A DNA stretch of 26,864 bases from Anderseniella sp051010195 (GTDB taxonomy: Bacteria > Pseudomonadota > Alphaproteobacteria > Rhizobiales > Aestuariivirgaceae), in assembly GCA_051010195.1 (NCBI GenBank), contig JBPCVV010000031.1, positions 1 to 26,864 of the forward strand, read 5' to 3'. The translations under genes were made by a program, and so were the position numbers. The notes under the pieces are model-generated. The model saw only the letters and a program-made list of their open reading frames with translations. It did no database searches and had not been told where the DNA came from. Positions 6,804 through 15,341 of this stretch are shown here, piece by piece. Positions within the stretch are counted from its first letter, which is position 1. Every line of letters starts with the position of its first letter.

Positions 6804-9096
6804 TGGAGTTGGCGTAATCGATGCGCGCCTGCACTTCGACTGCCGCGACCGCCGATACATTGACGACGGACCGGGTCGTAGCCGCCGGCACCAGCACATG
6901 GGCAGTTGCCGCGGCACCCACCAGGATCGGGCCGATCGGTGTGCCGGCACCAAGCTCTAACACAAGCTGGTAAGCCAGGTTGGCGGCATCGGAATTCGGG
7001 AACATAAACACATTGGCCTCGTCCTTCAGAGTGGAACCGGGAAACAGTCGCCGGCGAAGGTCTTCATTCAGGGCCGTGTTGCCGTGCATCTCGCCGTCAA
7101 ACTCGAAGTCGGTGCCTTCCTTATGCAGCAGATCGGCGGTGTCGCGCATAAGCTGGATTTCCGGTGACTCGGCCGAGCCAAAGCTGGAATTGGCCAAAAG
7201 GGCCACCTTGGGTTCGACACCGAAGCGCTTGATTATGCCCGACACCCTGCGGGTCAACAGTGCCATCTCCGCAGGCGAGCGATCCACATTGCCATAGGTG
7301 TCGGCGAAGAAGTATACGCCGCGGTCAAGGATACAGCCCGATATGGCCGCGAAATCTCTGGTACGCGGCCCCATGCCGATAATACGGCGGATATGATCTA
7401 GGTGATTGTAGAACCTGCCCTCAAGGCCGCAGATCATGGCGTCCGCATCGCCACGCTTGATGGCCAGTGCCGCGATCACGGTCGAGTTGGTGCGCACCAG
7501 TGTTCTCGCCGCATTCAGCGGCACGCCCTGGCGGCCGGCGATCTCTACCAGCGTGTTGACGTAGTCCAGATAGCGCGGGTCCGACTCCGGATTGATCACC
7601 TCGATATCGGTACCGGCCTTTAGATGCAGGCCGAAGGAGGCAGCGCGGCGCTCGATCACCTCGGGCCGGCCAATCAGAATCGGGATCGCCCAGCCGTCGG
7701 TCTTGGCCAGGGATGCCGCACGCATGGCGCGCTCATCCTCGCCTTCGGCATAGATGATGCGCTTGGGGTTCTGTTTGGCAGCGGCAAAAACCGGCCGCAT
7801 GATCATGCCGGACCGGAACACGAAGCGGGTCAGGTGCTCCACATAGGCATCGAAGTCGTCAATCGGCCTGGTGGCCACACCTGATTCCATGGCTGCCTTC
7901 GCGACAGCCGGTGCGATGCGCAGTATCAGGCGCTGGTCAAACGGGTTGGGAATCAGGCTGTCGCTCCCGAACGAAGAGACGCCGCCTTCATAGGCCCGCG
8001 CTGCCAGTTCCGAAACTGCCTCATGGGCAAGTGTGGCAATGGCGTGGGTAGCAGCGATCTTCATTTCCTCGTTGATGGCCGTCGCACCGACGTCCAGCGC
8101 ACCGCGAAAGATGTACGGGAAACACAGCACATTATTGACCTGGTTGGGGAAGTCGGACCGCCCGGTGCAGATCATCGCATCGGGCTTGACCTTGCGGGCC
8201 TCATCCGGCTGAATTTCAGGATTGGGATTGGCCAGCGCCATGATCAGCGGTTTGTCACCCATCCTTTCAACCATGTCCGGTTTCAGAACACCGCCGGCAG
8301 ACAGGCCGAGGAACACGTCGGCATCATCTATGATATCGCCCAGGGTGCGCGCCTCGGTCTTCTTGGCATAGGGCGCCATCCACTGGTTGATGCCGTCGCG
8401 ACCTTCATAGGCCACGCCGTCGATATCCGATATCCAGATGTTTTCCGGTTTCGCTCCCATGCCGACAACCAGGTTGAGGCAAGCAAGGGCGGCGGCCCCG
8501 GCCCCGGAAGTGACAATCTTGGCGTCTTCCAGCTTCTTGCCGGCAATTTCCAGGCCGTTGACGATAGCAGCGGCCACGATAATGGCGGTGCCGTGCTGGT
8601 CGTCATGAAACACCGGAATGTTCATGCGCTGCTTGAGCTTGTCTTCGATGATGAAGCATTCCGGCGCCTTGATATCCTCCAGGTTGATACCGCCGAAGGT
8701 CGGTTCCAGCGTTGCGACGGTGTTGACGAATGCGTCAGAATCCGCGGCATCAAGCTCAAGGTCAAACACGTCGATGTCAGCAAACTTCTTGAACAGTACA
8801 GCCTTGCCCTCCATCACCGGTTTGGAGGCAAGCGGACCGATATCGCCAAGTCCCAAAACGGCCGTACCGTTGGTGATCACCGCAACCATATTGCCGCGCG
8901 CCGTCAGGGAATGGGCTTCTGCCGGCTGGTCATGAATTTCCATGCAGGCGGCCGCCACGCCGGGCGAATAGGCCAGCGCCAGATCGCGCTGGTTGGACAA
9001 CGGCTTGGTGGCCTTGATCTCCAGTTTTCCCGGTTTCGGGTTGCGATGATAATGCAGCGCGTTTTCGCGCAGCTCGTCAGTGACTATACGTGGCAT
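6781..9096 (-). CDS. maeB: NADP-dependent malic enzyme with phosphotransacetylase-like domain
   Basis: 771 residues, the usual length for the hybrid MaeB/Tme class. The malic enzyme part spans about 1-430, with PLSNQRDLALAYSPGVA at 32-48 and a Rossmann dinucleotide site (SGAGAAALAC) near 195-205. The C-terminal part from about 445 (PKRIIYAEGEDERAMRAA) to the end resembles phosphate acetyltransferase. In this family that domain is regulatory and binds acetyl-CoA rather than acting as an enzyme. The enzyme converts malate to pyruvate with reduction of NADP (some homologues NAD), linking the TCA cycle to pyruvate and NADPH supply. A GAAG motif lies upstream of ATG at 9096. Confidence 0.93.
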   Translation of the reverse strand: MPRIVTDELRENALHYHRNPKPGKLEIKATKPLSNQRDLALAYSPGVAAACMEIHDQPAEAHSLTARGNMVAVITNGTAVLGLGDIGPLASKPVMEGKAVLFKKFADIDVFDLELDAADSDAFVNTVATLEPTFGGINLEDIKAPECFIIEDKLKQRMNIPVFHDDQHGTAIIVAAAIVNGLEIAGKKLEDAKIVTSGAGAAALACLNLVVGMGAKPENIWISDIDGVAYEGRDGINQWMAPYAKKTEARTLGDIIDDADVFLGLSAGGVLKPDMVERMGDKPLIMALANPNPEIQPDEARKVKPDAMICTGRSDFPNQVNNVLCFPYIFRGALDVGATAINEEMKIAATHAIATLAHEAVSELAARAYEGGVSSFGSDSLIPNPFDQRLILRIAPAVAKAAMESGVATRPIDDFDAYVEHLTRFVFRSGMIMRPVFAAAKQNPKRIIYAEGEDERAMRAASLAKTDGWAIPILIGRPEVIERRAASFGLHLKAGTDIEVINPESDPRYLDYVNTLVEIAGRQGVPLNAARTLVRTNSTVIAALAIKRGDADAMICGLEGRFYNHLDHIRRIIGMGPRTRDFAAISGCILDRGVYFFADTYGNVDRSPAEMALLTRRVSGIIKRFGVEPKVALLANSSFGSAESPEIQLMRDTADLLHKEGTDFEFDGEMHGNTALNEDLRRRLFPGSTLKDEANVFMFPNSDAANLAYQLVLELGAGTPIGPILVGAAATAHVLVPAATTRSVVNVSAVAAVEVQARIDYANSITKAQRQ

Positions 9097-9186
9097 GGAG
9101 GCGCTTCTTCCGGATTGTTCATGTCCTGGCGGATCTTGTTATGTCGTCAAGCCTACAGCAGCGTAAGGCGACATTCCACACTATAG

Positions 9187-9218
9187 ATCCCCGCACGCAG
9201 CCTGCGGCCCGCGGGGAT
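9187..9218 (-). terminator. GC-rich nested hairpin downstream of aspS
   Basis: ATCCCCGC (9187-9194) pairs with GCGGGGAT (9211-9218), and inside the loop CGCA pairs with TGCG. It lies about 29-60 bases past the aspS stop on the minus strand. There is no U-run after it, so termination strength is uncertain; it may instead protect the mRNA 3' end. Confidence 0.45.
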
Positions 9219-9246
9219 ACTGTGAAACACATTTCCGGTTCGAGAC

Positions 9247-11031
9247 CTACTCTTTCGGCAGCGACAGGCGCATGTGCAGTTCGCGCAACTGGCGCGGTTC
9301 TGCTTCTGACGGGGCGCCCATAAGCAGGTCGGCTGCCTGCTGGTTCATCGGGAACAGGGTTATTTCGCGCAGGTTGCGGGTGCCGCACAGCAACATCACA
9401 ACCCGATCGACGCCGGCCGCCATGCCGCCATGGGGCGGCGCGCCGTACTGGAATGCCCGGTACAGACCGCCGAAGCGTTCTTCCACCACGTCCTTTGGCA
9501 GGCCGGCAATTCCGAACGCCTTGACCATGGTCTCCGGCTTGTGATTGCGGATACCGCCTGAGGCGATCTCAAAACCGTTGCACACCAGGTCATACTGGTA
9601 GGCCTTGATAGTCAGCGGGTCCTGGTTCTCCAGCGCGTCCATCTCGCCCTGGGGCATGGAGAACGGATTGTGCGAGAAATCAATCTTCTTTTCTTCCTCA
9701 TTGTATTCGTAGAACGGGAAATCGACGATCCAGGCCAGCTCGAAACGGTCTTCGTCGACCAGCTTCAGTTCGGTCCCCACCCTGTCCCTGGCAGCACCTG
9801 AAAAGGCAGCGAACTTTTCCGGCAGGCCGGCGACGAAGAAACAGGCATCGCCGTCTTCAAGTCCCATCTGGGTGCGAATGGCGTCGGTCCGCTCCGGCCC
9901 GATGTTCTTTGCCAGCGGGCCTGCGCCTTCAAGATTTTCGCCTTCGCCGCGCCAGAAGATATAGCCAAGGCCCGGCTGGCCTTCACCCTGTGCCCATGAG
10001 TTCATGCGGTCACAGAACGCGCGTGAGCCGCCGGTCTTGGCCGGAACAGCCCAGATCTCGACCTTCGGATCGGACGCAATCATGCCTGCAAACACCTTGA
10101 AACCGGACCCGGCGAAATGCTCGGTGACCGCCTGCATTTCAATGGGATTGCGCAGGTCGGGCTTGTCGGTGCCGTACTTGCGGATAGCATCAGCATAGGC
10201 AATGCGCGGGAACTCCGCCGTCACCGGCTTGCCGTCGGAAAATGCCTCGAAAACGTTGCGCATGACCGGTTCTATGGCGCCCAGCACGTCGTCCTGGGTG
10301 ACAAAACTCATCTCCACGTCGAGCTGATAGAACTCGCCCGGCAACCGGTCTGCGCGCGGGTCTTCGTCACGAAAGCACGGCGCAATCTGGAAGTATTTGT
10401 CGAAGCCGGAAACCATGAGCAGCTGTTTGTACTGCTGCGGCGCCTGCGGCAACGCATAGAACTTGCCGGGATGAATGCGGCTCGGCACCAGGAAGTCACG
10501 CGCGCCTTCCGGCGAGGACGCTGTCAGTATCGGTGTCGAAAACTCGTTGAACCCGGCAACCGCCATTTCGGAGCGCATCTTTGAAATGATCGCAGAACGC
10601 TTCATGATGTTGGCGTGCAGTGTTTCGCGGCGCAGATCGAGGAAGCGGTATTTAAGACGGATATCTTCCGGGTAATCGGGTTCGCCGAACACCGGCAGCG
10701 GCAGTTCCGATGCCTTGGACAAGACCTCGATTTCCCGGGCGAACACTTCCACTTCGCCGGTCGGCAGATTGGGATTGACGGTGTCGGCAGAGCGCGCCTT
10801 GACCTCGCCGTCGACGCGGATCACCCATTCGCCGCGCACAGCCTCGGCGGTCTTGAAGGCGGGCGAATCCGGATCTGCCACAACCTGGGTCACGCCGTAG
10901 TGGTCGCGCAGGTCGATGAACAGCAAACCACCATGGTCACGCACCCGGTGAACCCAGCCTGAAAGGCGTGCGGTTTCACCCACATTGGAACTGGAAAGCT
11001 GGGCGCAGGAATGGCTGCGATAGGCGTGCAT
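9247..11031 (-). CDS. aspS: Aspartyl-tRNA synthetase
   Basis: 594 residues from ATG at 11031, with GAGG seven bases upstream; an upstream in-frame start at 11049 has no such support. An N-terminal OB-fold anticodon-binding domain (LSGWVHRVRDHGGLLFIDLRD) is followed by the bacterial-type class II catalytic core. Motif 2 is FRDEDPRADRLPGEFYQLD and motif 3 is GVDRVVMLL near the C-terminus. The large bacterial insertion domain lies between them. It charges tRNA-Asp. In alphaproteobacteria AspRS is often non-discriminating and also mischarges tRNA-Asn for GatCAB, which cannot be decided here. Confidence 0.97.
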   Translation of the reverse strand: MHAYRSHSCAQLSSSNVGETARLSGWVHRVRDHGGLLFIDLRDHYGVTQVVADPDSPAFKTAEAVRGEWVIRVDGEVKARSADTVNPNLPTGEVEVFAREIEVLSKASELPLPVFGEPDYPEDIRLKYRFLDLRRETLHANIMKRSAIISKMRSEMAVAGFNEFSTPILTASSPEGARDFLVPSRIHPGKFYALPQAPQQYKQLLMVSGFDKYFQIAPCFRDEDPRADRLPGEFYQLDVEMSFVTQDDVLGAIEPVMRNVFEAFSDGKPVTAEFPRIAYADAIRKYGTDKPDLRNPIEMQAVTEHFAGSGFKVFAGMIASDPKVEIWAVPAKTGGSRAFCDRMNSWAQGEGQPGLGYIFWRGEGENLEGAGPLAKNIGPERTDAIRTQMGLEDGDACFFVAGLPEKFAAFSGAARDRVGTELKLVDEDRFELAWIVDFPFYEYNEEEKKIDFSHNPFSMPQGEMDALENQDPLTIKAYQYDLVCNGFEIASGGIRNHKPETMVKAFGIAGLPKDVVEERFGGLYRAFQYGAPPHGGMAAGVDRVVMLLCGTRNLREITLFPMNQQAADLLMGAPSEAEPRQLRELHMRLSLPKE

Positions 11032-11186
11032 GGGTAACCCTCTTGGCAAACACGGAACTTGTGCGTTGGAATGCGCGGGAAAAGCGCACGAGGCGGCTTA
11101 TTTGTCAAGGTTTTGGCTTGAGAACTGCGCGCCTGAGGAATAGGAAGGCATGACGCACTGAATTCGCTTTGCGCGGGCGCACATCG

Positions 11187-12431
11187 ATGAGCTTCATTCT
11201 TCCCCTATCTCCCCTGCTCGCCGCGGCTGGAATTCTGCTCGCCGGCAACGGCCTGCAGGGCACGCTGATTGCCCTGCGCTCTGCCCATGAGGGGTTCGAC
11301 CCATCCCTGATCGGGCTTATGGGAACCGGCTATTATGCCGGTTTCATGCTGTCGTGCCTGTTTAGCGCCCGGCTGATTCGCGCAGTGGGGCATATTCGCG
11401 TGTTTTCAGGACTGGCGGCCATTGCGGCTTCGGCATCACTGACCATGGTGTTGTGGCTTGATCCGGTGGCCTGGATCGGGCTGCGGTTCGTTTCCGGCTT
11501 CTGTTTTGCCGGGCTGTTCATGGTCATCGAGAGCTGGCTCAATGCATCCGTCGACAATGCCCACCGGGCCAGCACACTGTCGGTTTACCGGCTGGTGGAC
11601 CTGGCCGCGGTGACCGGCTCGCAGTTCCTGCTGCCGGTGTTCGGCGCCTACGGTTTCGCCATCTTTGCCATCGCCGCGATCATGACCTGCCTGTCGCTGG
11701 TCCCGGTATCGTTGATGGACAGAACCGCGCCAAAACCGCCTGACGAGTTCCAGTTTTCCATTGCCAGCATATGGGCCATTTCGCCACTGGCCTGCATCGG
11801 CTGCATAACCATCGGCATGACCAATTCGACCTTCCGCCTGATGGGACCGATCTACGCATCTGACATCGGGTTTGACACTACAGGTGTAGCCACGTTCATG
11901 AGCGCCGGCATCATCGGCGGCGCGGTTTTGCAACTGCCGCTCGGCTGGTTGTCGGACCGGTTCGACCGGCGCTGGGTGCTGATCATTGCCACGTTGGGCG
12001 CTGCCGCGTCGGGTTTCGTGTTGTCCTATGCCGCCGGCACATCCCATTCGATGGCTCTGACCGGGATTTTCATGTTCGGCGCCTTTGCCCTGCCGCTGTA
12101 CTCGCTGTCCGCGGCCCATGCCAACGATCGCGCCAAACGCGGGCAGTATGTGATTGTCGCCGCAGGCCTGAGTTTTTTCTTTTCCCTGGGCGCGATGATC
12201 GGGCCGTTCGTCGCCGCACAGGTCCTATCCATCTTCGGCCCCGACTTCTTCTTCACCTATACCAGTATCGTACACCTGAGCCTTGTCGTAGTGACATTGT
12301 GGCGGATGACCGTGCGCCGGACACCCGACATGAAGGCCAAGAAGCGCTATGCAACACTGCTGAGAACCTCTCCCGTGATGTACAGGCTTGCCCACAAGGC
12401 TGCCAACAAAGGCCCACGCAAGAGCAATTGA
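11187..12431 (+). CDS. Major facilitator superfamily transporter (YcaD-like)
   Basis: 414 residues from ATG at 11187; a TTG at 11169 is possible and neither has a strong ribosome site. Twelve hydrophobic segments in two halves fit MFS topology. The loop between helices 2 and 3 reads FSARLIRAVGHIRVF, and the loop between helices 8 and 9 has GWLSDRFDRRWVL, the classic MFS motif A. It resembles the YcaD branch of putative efflux or uptake proteins, whose substrates are mostly unknown. It diverges from aspS, with about 155 bases between the two starts, and precedes rnd in the same direction. Confidence 0.85.
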   Translation: MSFILPLSPLLAAAGILLAGNGLQGTLIALRSAHEGFDPSLIGLMGTGYYAGFMLSCLFSARLIRAVGHIRVFSGLAAIAASASLTMVLWLDPVAWIGLRFVSGFCFAGLFMVIESWLNASVDNAHRASTLSVYRLVDLAAVTGSQFLLPVFGAYGFAIFAIAAIMTCLSLVPVSLMDRTAPKPPDEFQFSIASIWAISPLACIGCITIGMTNSTFRLMGPIYASDIGFDTTGVATFMSAGIIGGAVLQLPLGWLSDRFDRRWVLIIATLGAAASGFVLSYAAGTSHSMALTGIFMFGAFALPLYSLSAAHANDRAKRGQYVIVAAGLSFFFSLGAMIGPFVAAQVLSIFGPDFFFTYTSIVHLSLVVVTLWRMTVRRTPDMKAKKRYATLLRTSPVMYRLAHKAANKGPRKSN

Positions 12432-12501
12432 TCGTGTTTTCAACCGCAGATTGCAGCGATGCGCTTGATTTGCGCCCCACATTCTGGCTTTGTCCCTGCC
12501 C

Positions 12502-13653
12502 ATGCAAGTAATCACCACTACCAAAGACCTCGCCCGCCTCTGCAAAACGCTTTCCTCAGACGCTTATGTGACCGTGGATACGGAGTTCATGCGCGAGCAC
12601 ACGTTCTGGCCGATCCTGTGCCTCATCCAGATTGCCGGAGCCGGGGAAGAAGTGATCATCGACCCGATGGCCGACGGCATCGATCTTGAGCCCTTCCACC
12701 AGCTGATGGCCAACGACGCCGTTTTGAAAGTGTTTCACGCGGCGCGTCAGGATGTGGAGATTTTTGTTGAAGCAACCGGCGCGACACCGACACCGATTTT
12801 CGATACCCAGGTCGCCGCAATGGTGTGCGGGTTTGGTGATCAGGTTGGTTACGAAGCCCTGGTTCGCAAACTGGCCGGCCAGCAGGTCGACAAGTCGTCC
12901 CGGTTCACCGACTGGGCCCGGCGCCCGCTGACCGACAAGCAGCTTGCCTATGCCCTGTCCGACGTAACCCACCTGCGGGTGGTTTACGAAAAACTGCGTG
13001 GCATGCTGGCCGATAACGGCCGCTCGCCTTGGCTGGCAGAGGAAATGGCGGTCATCGCCTCTGCCGATACCTATATTTCAAATCCGGATGACGCATGGAA
13101 GCGCCTGAAGTTCCGGCCGCGCAACCCGAAACAGATGGGTATCGCCGTCGCCCTGGCCAAATGGCGCGAGGAACGCGCCCAATTCAAGAACATGCCGAGG
13201 AACCGCATTATCAAGGATGATGCCATTTCCGAACTGGCGACCCAGGCACCGCGCGACAAGGCCGGGCTGGCGAAACTGCGCGCCCTGCCGCGCGGCCTGG
13301 CAGACGGCGGGCTAGGCGATGAAATCCTGCGGGCCATTGAATCCGGCCTTGCCATGCCAAAGAACAAGCTGCCGCCGCTGCAACCGTCAAAAGGACCACA
13401 GCCGGAAGGTGCATCTGCCATTGCCGATGTGCTGAAGCTGGGCTTGAAGGTGGTGTGTGAGCGCGAAAATATCGCGCCGCGCCTGATTGCCAACGCGGCT
13501 GACATCGAGGAATTTGCCGGCAATGGTGGGGATCACCTGCAGATGATGCGGGGCTGGCGGCATGAACTGTTCGGCGAAGTTGCAGAAGGACTGAAAACCG
13601 GCAAGCTGGCCATCGGCATCAGGGACGGCAAGCCCGATATTTTCAGCGCCTAA
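12502..13653 (+). CDS. rnd: Ribonuclease D
   Basis: 383 residues from ATG at 12502; an in-frame TTG at 12490 is an alternative. The DEDDy 3'-5' exonuclease domain is complete: Asp26 and Glu28 (VDTEF), Asp84 (FHAARQD), and Tyr150/Asp154 (YALSD). Two HRDC-like regions follow in the C-terminal half. The enzyme trims 3' ends of tRNA and other stable RNA precursors. The gene follows the MFS gene by 70 bases and converges with ppx. Confidence 0.95.
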   Translation: MQVITTTKDLARLCKTLSSDAYVTVDTEFMREHTFWPILCLIQIAGAGEEVIIDPMADGIDLEPFHQLMANDAVLKVFHAARQDVEIFVEATGATPTPIFDTQVAAMVCGFGDQVGYEALVRKLAGQQVDKSSRFTDWARRPLTDKQLAYALSDVTHLRVVYEKLRGMLADNGRSPWLAEEMAVIASADTYISNPDDAWKRLKFRPRNPKQMGIAVALAKWREERAQFKNMPRNRIIKDDAISELATQAPRDKAGLAKLRALPRGLADGGLGDEILRAIESGLAMPKNKLPPLQPSKGPQPEGASAIADVLKLGLKVVCERENIAPRLIANAADIEEFAGNGGDHLQMMRGWRHELFGEVAEGLKTGKLAIGIRDGKPDIFSA

Positions 13654-13770
13654 ACGAGCACCAGCTTGATCAGCCAGGCAAGGCTGTCGACAACGGCAAC
13701 AGCAGCGCCGCGCCCACCGGCTCAAGAGTAGGCAGATTGTATCGCAGGACCAAATCGCCGCAAGCCGCGA

Positions 13771-15282
13771 TTACCCCAGCCGTATCTCCGGTTCAAGACC
13801 CATGGCACCGGCGAGTTGGTTGACCTTTTTCGCCACCGATTCACCGTGCAGGTCAGACAGCTTCCGGGGTATGTCGAGAACCAGGTTCTTGCCGTCGATA
13901 AACAATTTGATCTTGGGCAGAAGGCCGGTCATGGCGCCGGTCAGCACATAAGCCAAACGCATGGCGCCGGCCAGGATGCGGGCCCGTTCCAGCCAGTCTT
14001 CCGGAATCAGGTCGACAAACTCGTGCGGTGCATGCTTGGCATTGATGCCCTGGTAGCGGAAGAACACAGCCAGGGCCAGGAACAGTCTTCCGGGGTGATC
14101 CACACCCACAATCGAGGCTTGCGAAATGATGGTCAGCGCCCGGCCGGAGCGATAGTCGGGATTGGCCCGCCAGGAAATGTCAGCCATCATGCAGGCCGCA
14201 TGGCGCAGGCGGCGTTCCTCTTCGGTTTCAGGCAGTTTGCTGTTGGTAAAAAGTGCATTGGTCCACTGGCACAATTCCAGTTCATGGTTTGGCGACCGTG
14301 CATAGCGTTTGGCGAAATCCCAGCTGGCATTGAGTAGCGGGTCTGAATCACGCACGCGCTTCTTGAGTTTGCCGAACAGCAGGCCTTCGCGAACACCGTA
14401 GATCGATGTGACCATGGTTTTGGGCTGGGTCCGCGCCAGCAGTCTTTCCAGCACCAGTGCCGCCAGCGGCAGTGTTTCCGACCGGCTCTTGGATACGGCA
14501 TCGATAACCTTCAAGGTATCGGGCGACAGCCGCGATACGAAATCTGCCAGCGACTGGGCGGTTGAACGGTCCAGCGTATAGCCCTGGACGATAATCAGAG
14601 GATAATGGATCTGTGCCATGTGCAGGCGGGCAAGGTTACGCCAGGCACCGCCAACTCCGTAAAATGTCCGCCGTTCCAAATTCTGCAACAGTTTGGCTCG
14701 GTCAAGCTGGGCATCAATGTAGCGCGTGGCCGCGTCGAGGTCGGGACCGGTTTCGCCCAGAATCCGCAATGGCCCCAACGGCAGGGTTATGCCGTCGCGC
14801 AGCTTGCCCATTGACACGTCTACAAGTTCCAGGCTGCCGCCACCGAGGTCTCCAACAATACCGTCCGCGTCAGGAATCCCAGACAACACCCCCTTGGCGG
14901 CAAATGCGGCTTCCTGACGCCCGGTCAGAACGCCGATATCAGCACCAAGCATTTTCTTGGCGTTTGCAATGAAATCACGGCCGTTGGAGGCGTCGCGCAC
15001 CGCAGCGGTCGCTACGGAGAAGATTTCACTGACATTCATCTGGCTGCACAGGGCGCGAAACCGCCGAATGGCGTTCAGGGCGCGTTCCGAAGCCTCATGG
15101 TCCAGCGCGCCGGTCTCCGCCACACCGCGCCCTAGGGCACACAGGACCTTTTCATTGAACATGGGTGATGGCGCGCGCCGCAGGCCGTCATACACAACCA
15201 TGCGTACGGAGTTTGAACCGATATCCACCACCGCCACCGGAGGGGCGTCGGAAATCCTGTCGAGTTTCTTGGCCGGGTTCAC
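13771..15282 (-). CDS. ppx: Exopolyphosphatase / pppGpp phosphatase (Ppx/GppA)
   Basis: 503 residues from GTG at 15282, with AGGT a few bases upstream. It has an actin-like fold: phosphate loop 1 VDIGSNSVRM at 19-28, a conserved Glu region TGRQEAAFAAKG, and phosphate loop 2 GDLGGGSLEL at 143-152. A C-terminal HD-like helical domain begins near residue 310 (RLRHAACMMADI, then HPGRLFLALAVFFRY). The family removes terminal phosphates from polyphosphate and often from pppGpp. It lies 59 bases downstream of ppk1 on the same strand, giving synthesis and breakdown of polyphosphate from one transcript. Confidence 0.95.
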   Translation of the reverse strand: MNPAKKLDRISDAPPVAVVDIGSNSVRMVVYDGLRRAPSPMFNEKVLCALGRGVAETGALDHEASERALNAIRRFRALCSQMNVSEIFSVATAAVRDASNGRDFIANAKKMLGADIGVLTGRQEAAFAAKGVLSGIPDADGIVGDLGGGSLELVDVSMGKLRDGITLPLGPLRILGETGPDLDAATRYIDAQLDRAKLLQNLERRTFYGVGGAWRNLARLHMAQIHYPLIIVQGYTLDRSTAQSLADFVSRLSPDTLKVIDAVSKSRSETLPLAALVLERLLARTQPKTMVTSIYGVREGLLFGKLKKRVRDSDPLLNASWDFAKRYARSPNHELELCQWTNALFTNSKLPETEEERRLRHAACMMADISWRANPDYRSGRALTIISQASIVGVDHPGRLFLALAVFFRYQGINAKHAPHEFVDLIPEDWLERARILAGAMRLAYVLTGAMTGLLPKIKLFIDGKNLVLDIPRKLSDLHGESVAKKVNQLAGAMGLEPEIRLG

Positions 15283-15341
15283 TCAGACCTGTCCCGCTAT
15301 TGAACTGCAGATCAGAATCACCCCCTGACCGCGCATTGCCT

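Noticed and set aside
6084..6953. Minus-strand open frame of about 290 codons opposite sitD
   Set aside because: Antisense shadow across sitD and the maeB end; His/Gln/Arg-rich, not protein-like.
8023..9186. Plus-strand open frame of about 390 codons opposite maeB
   Set aside because: Antisense to a clearly recognised enzyme; low-complexity, no ribosome site, no family features.
13753..13772. AATCGC/GCGATT short hairpin between rnd and ppx as a bidirectional terminator
   Set aside because: Only six base pairs, overlaps the ppx stop and has no T-run; too weak to call.
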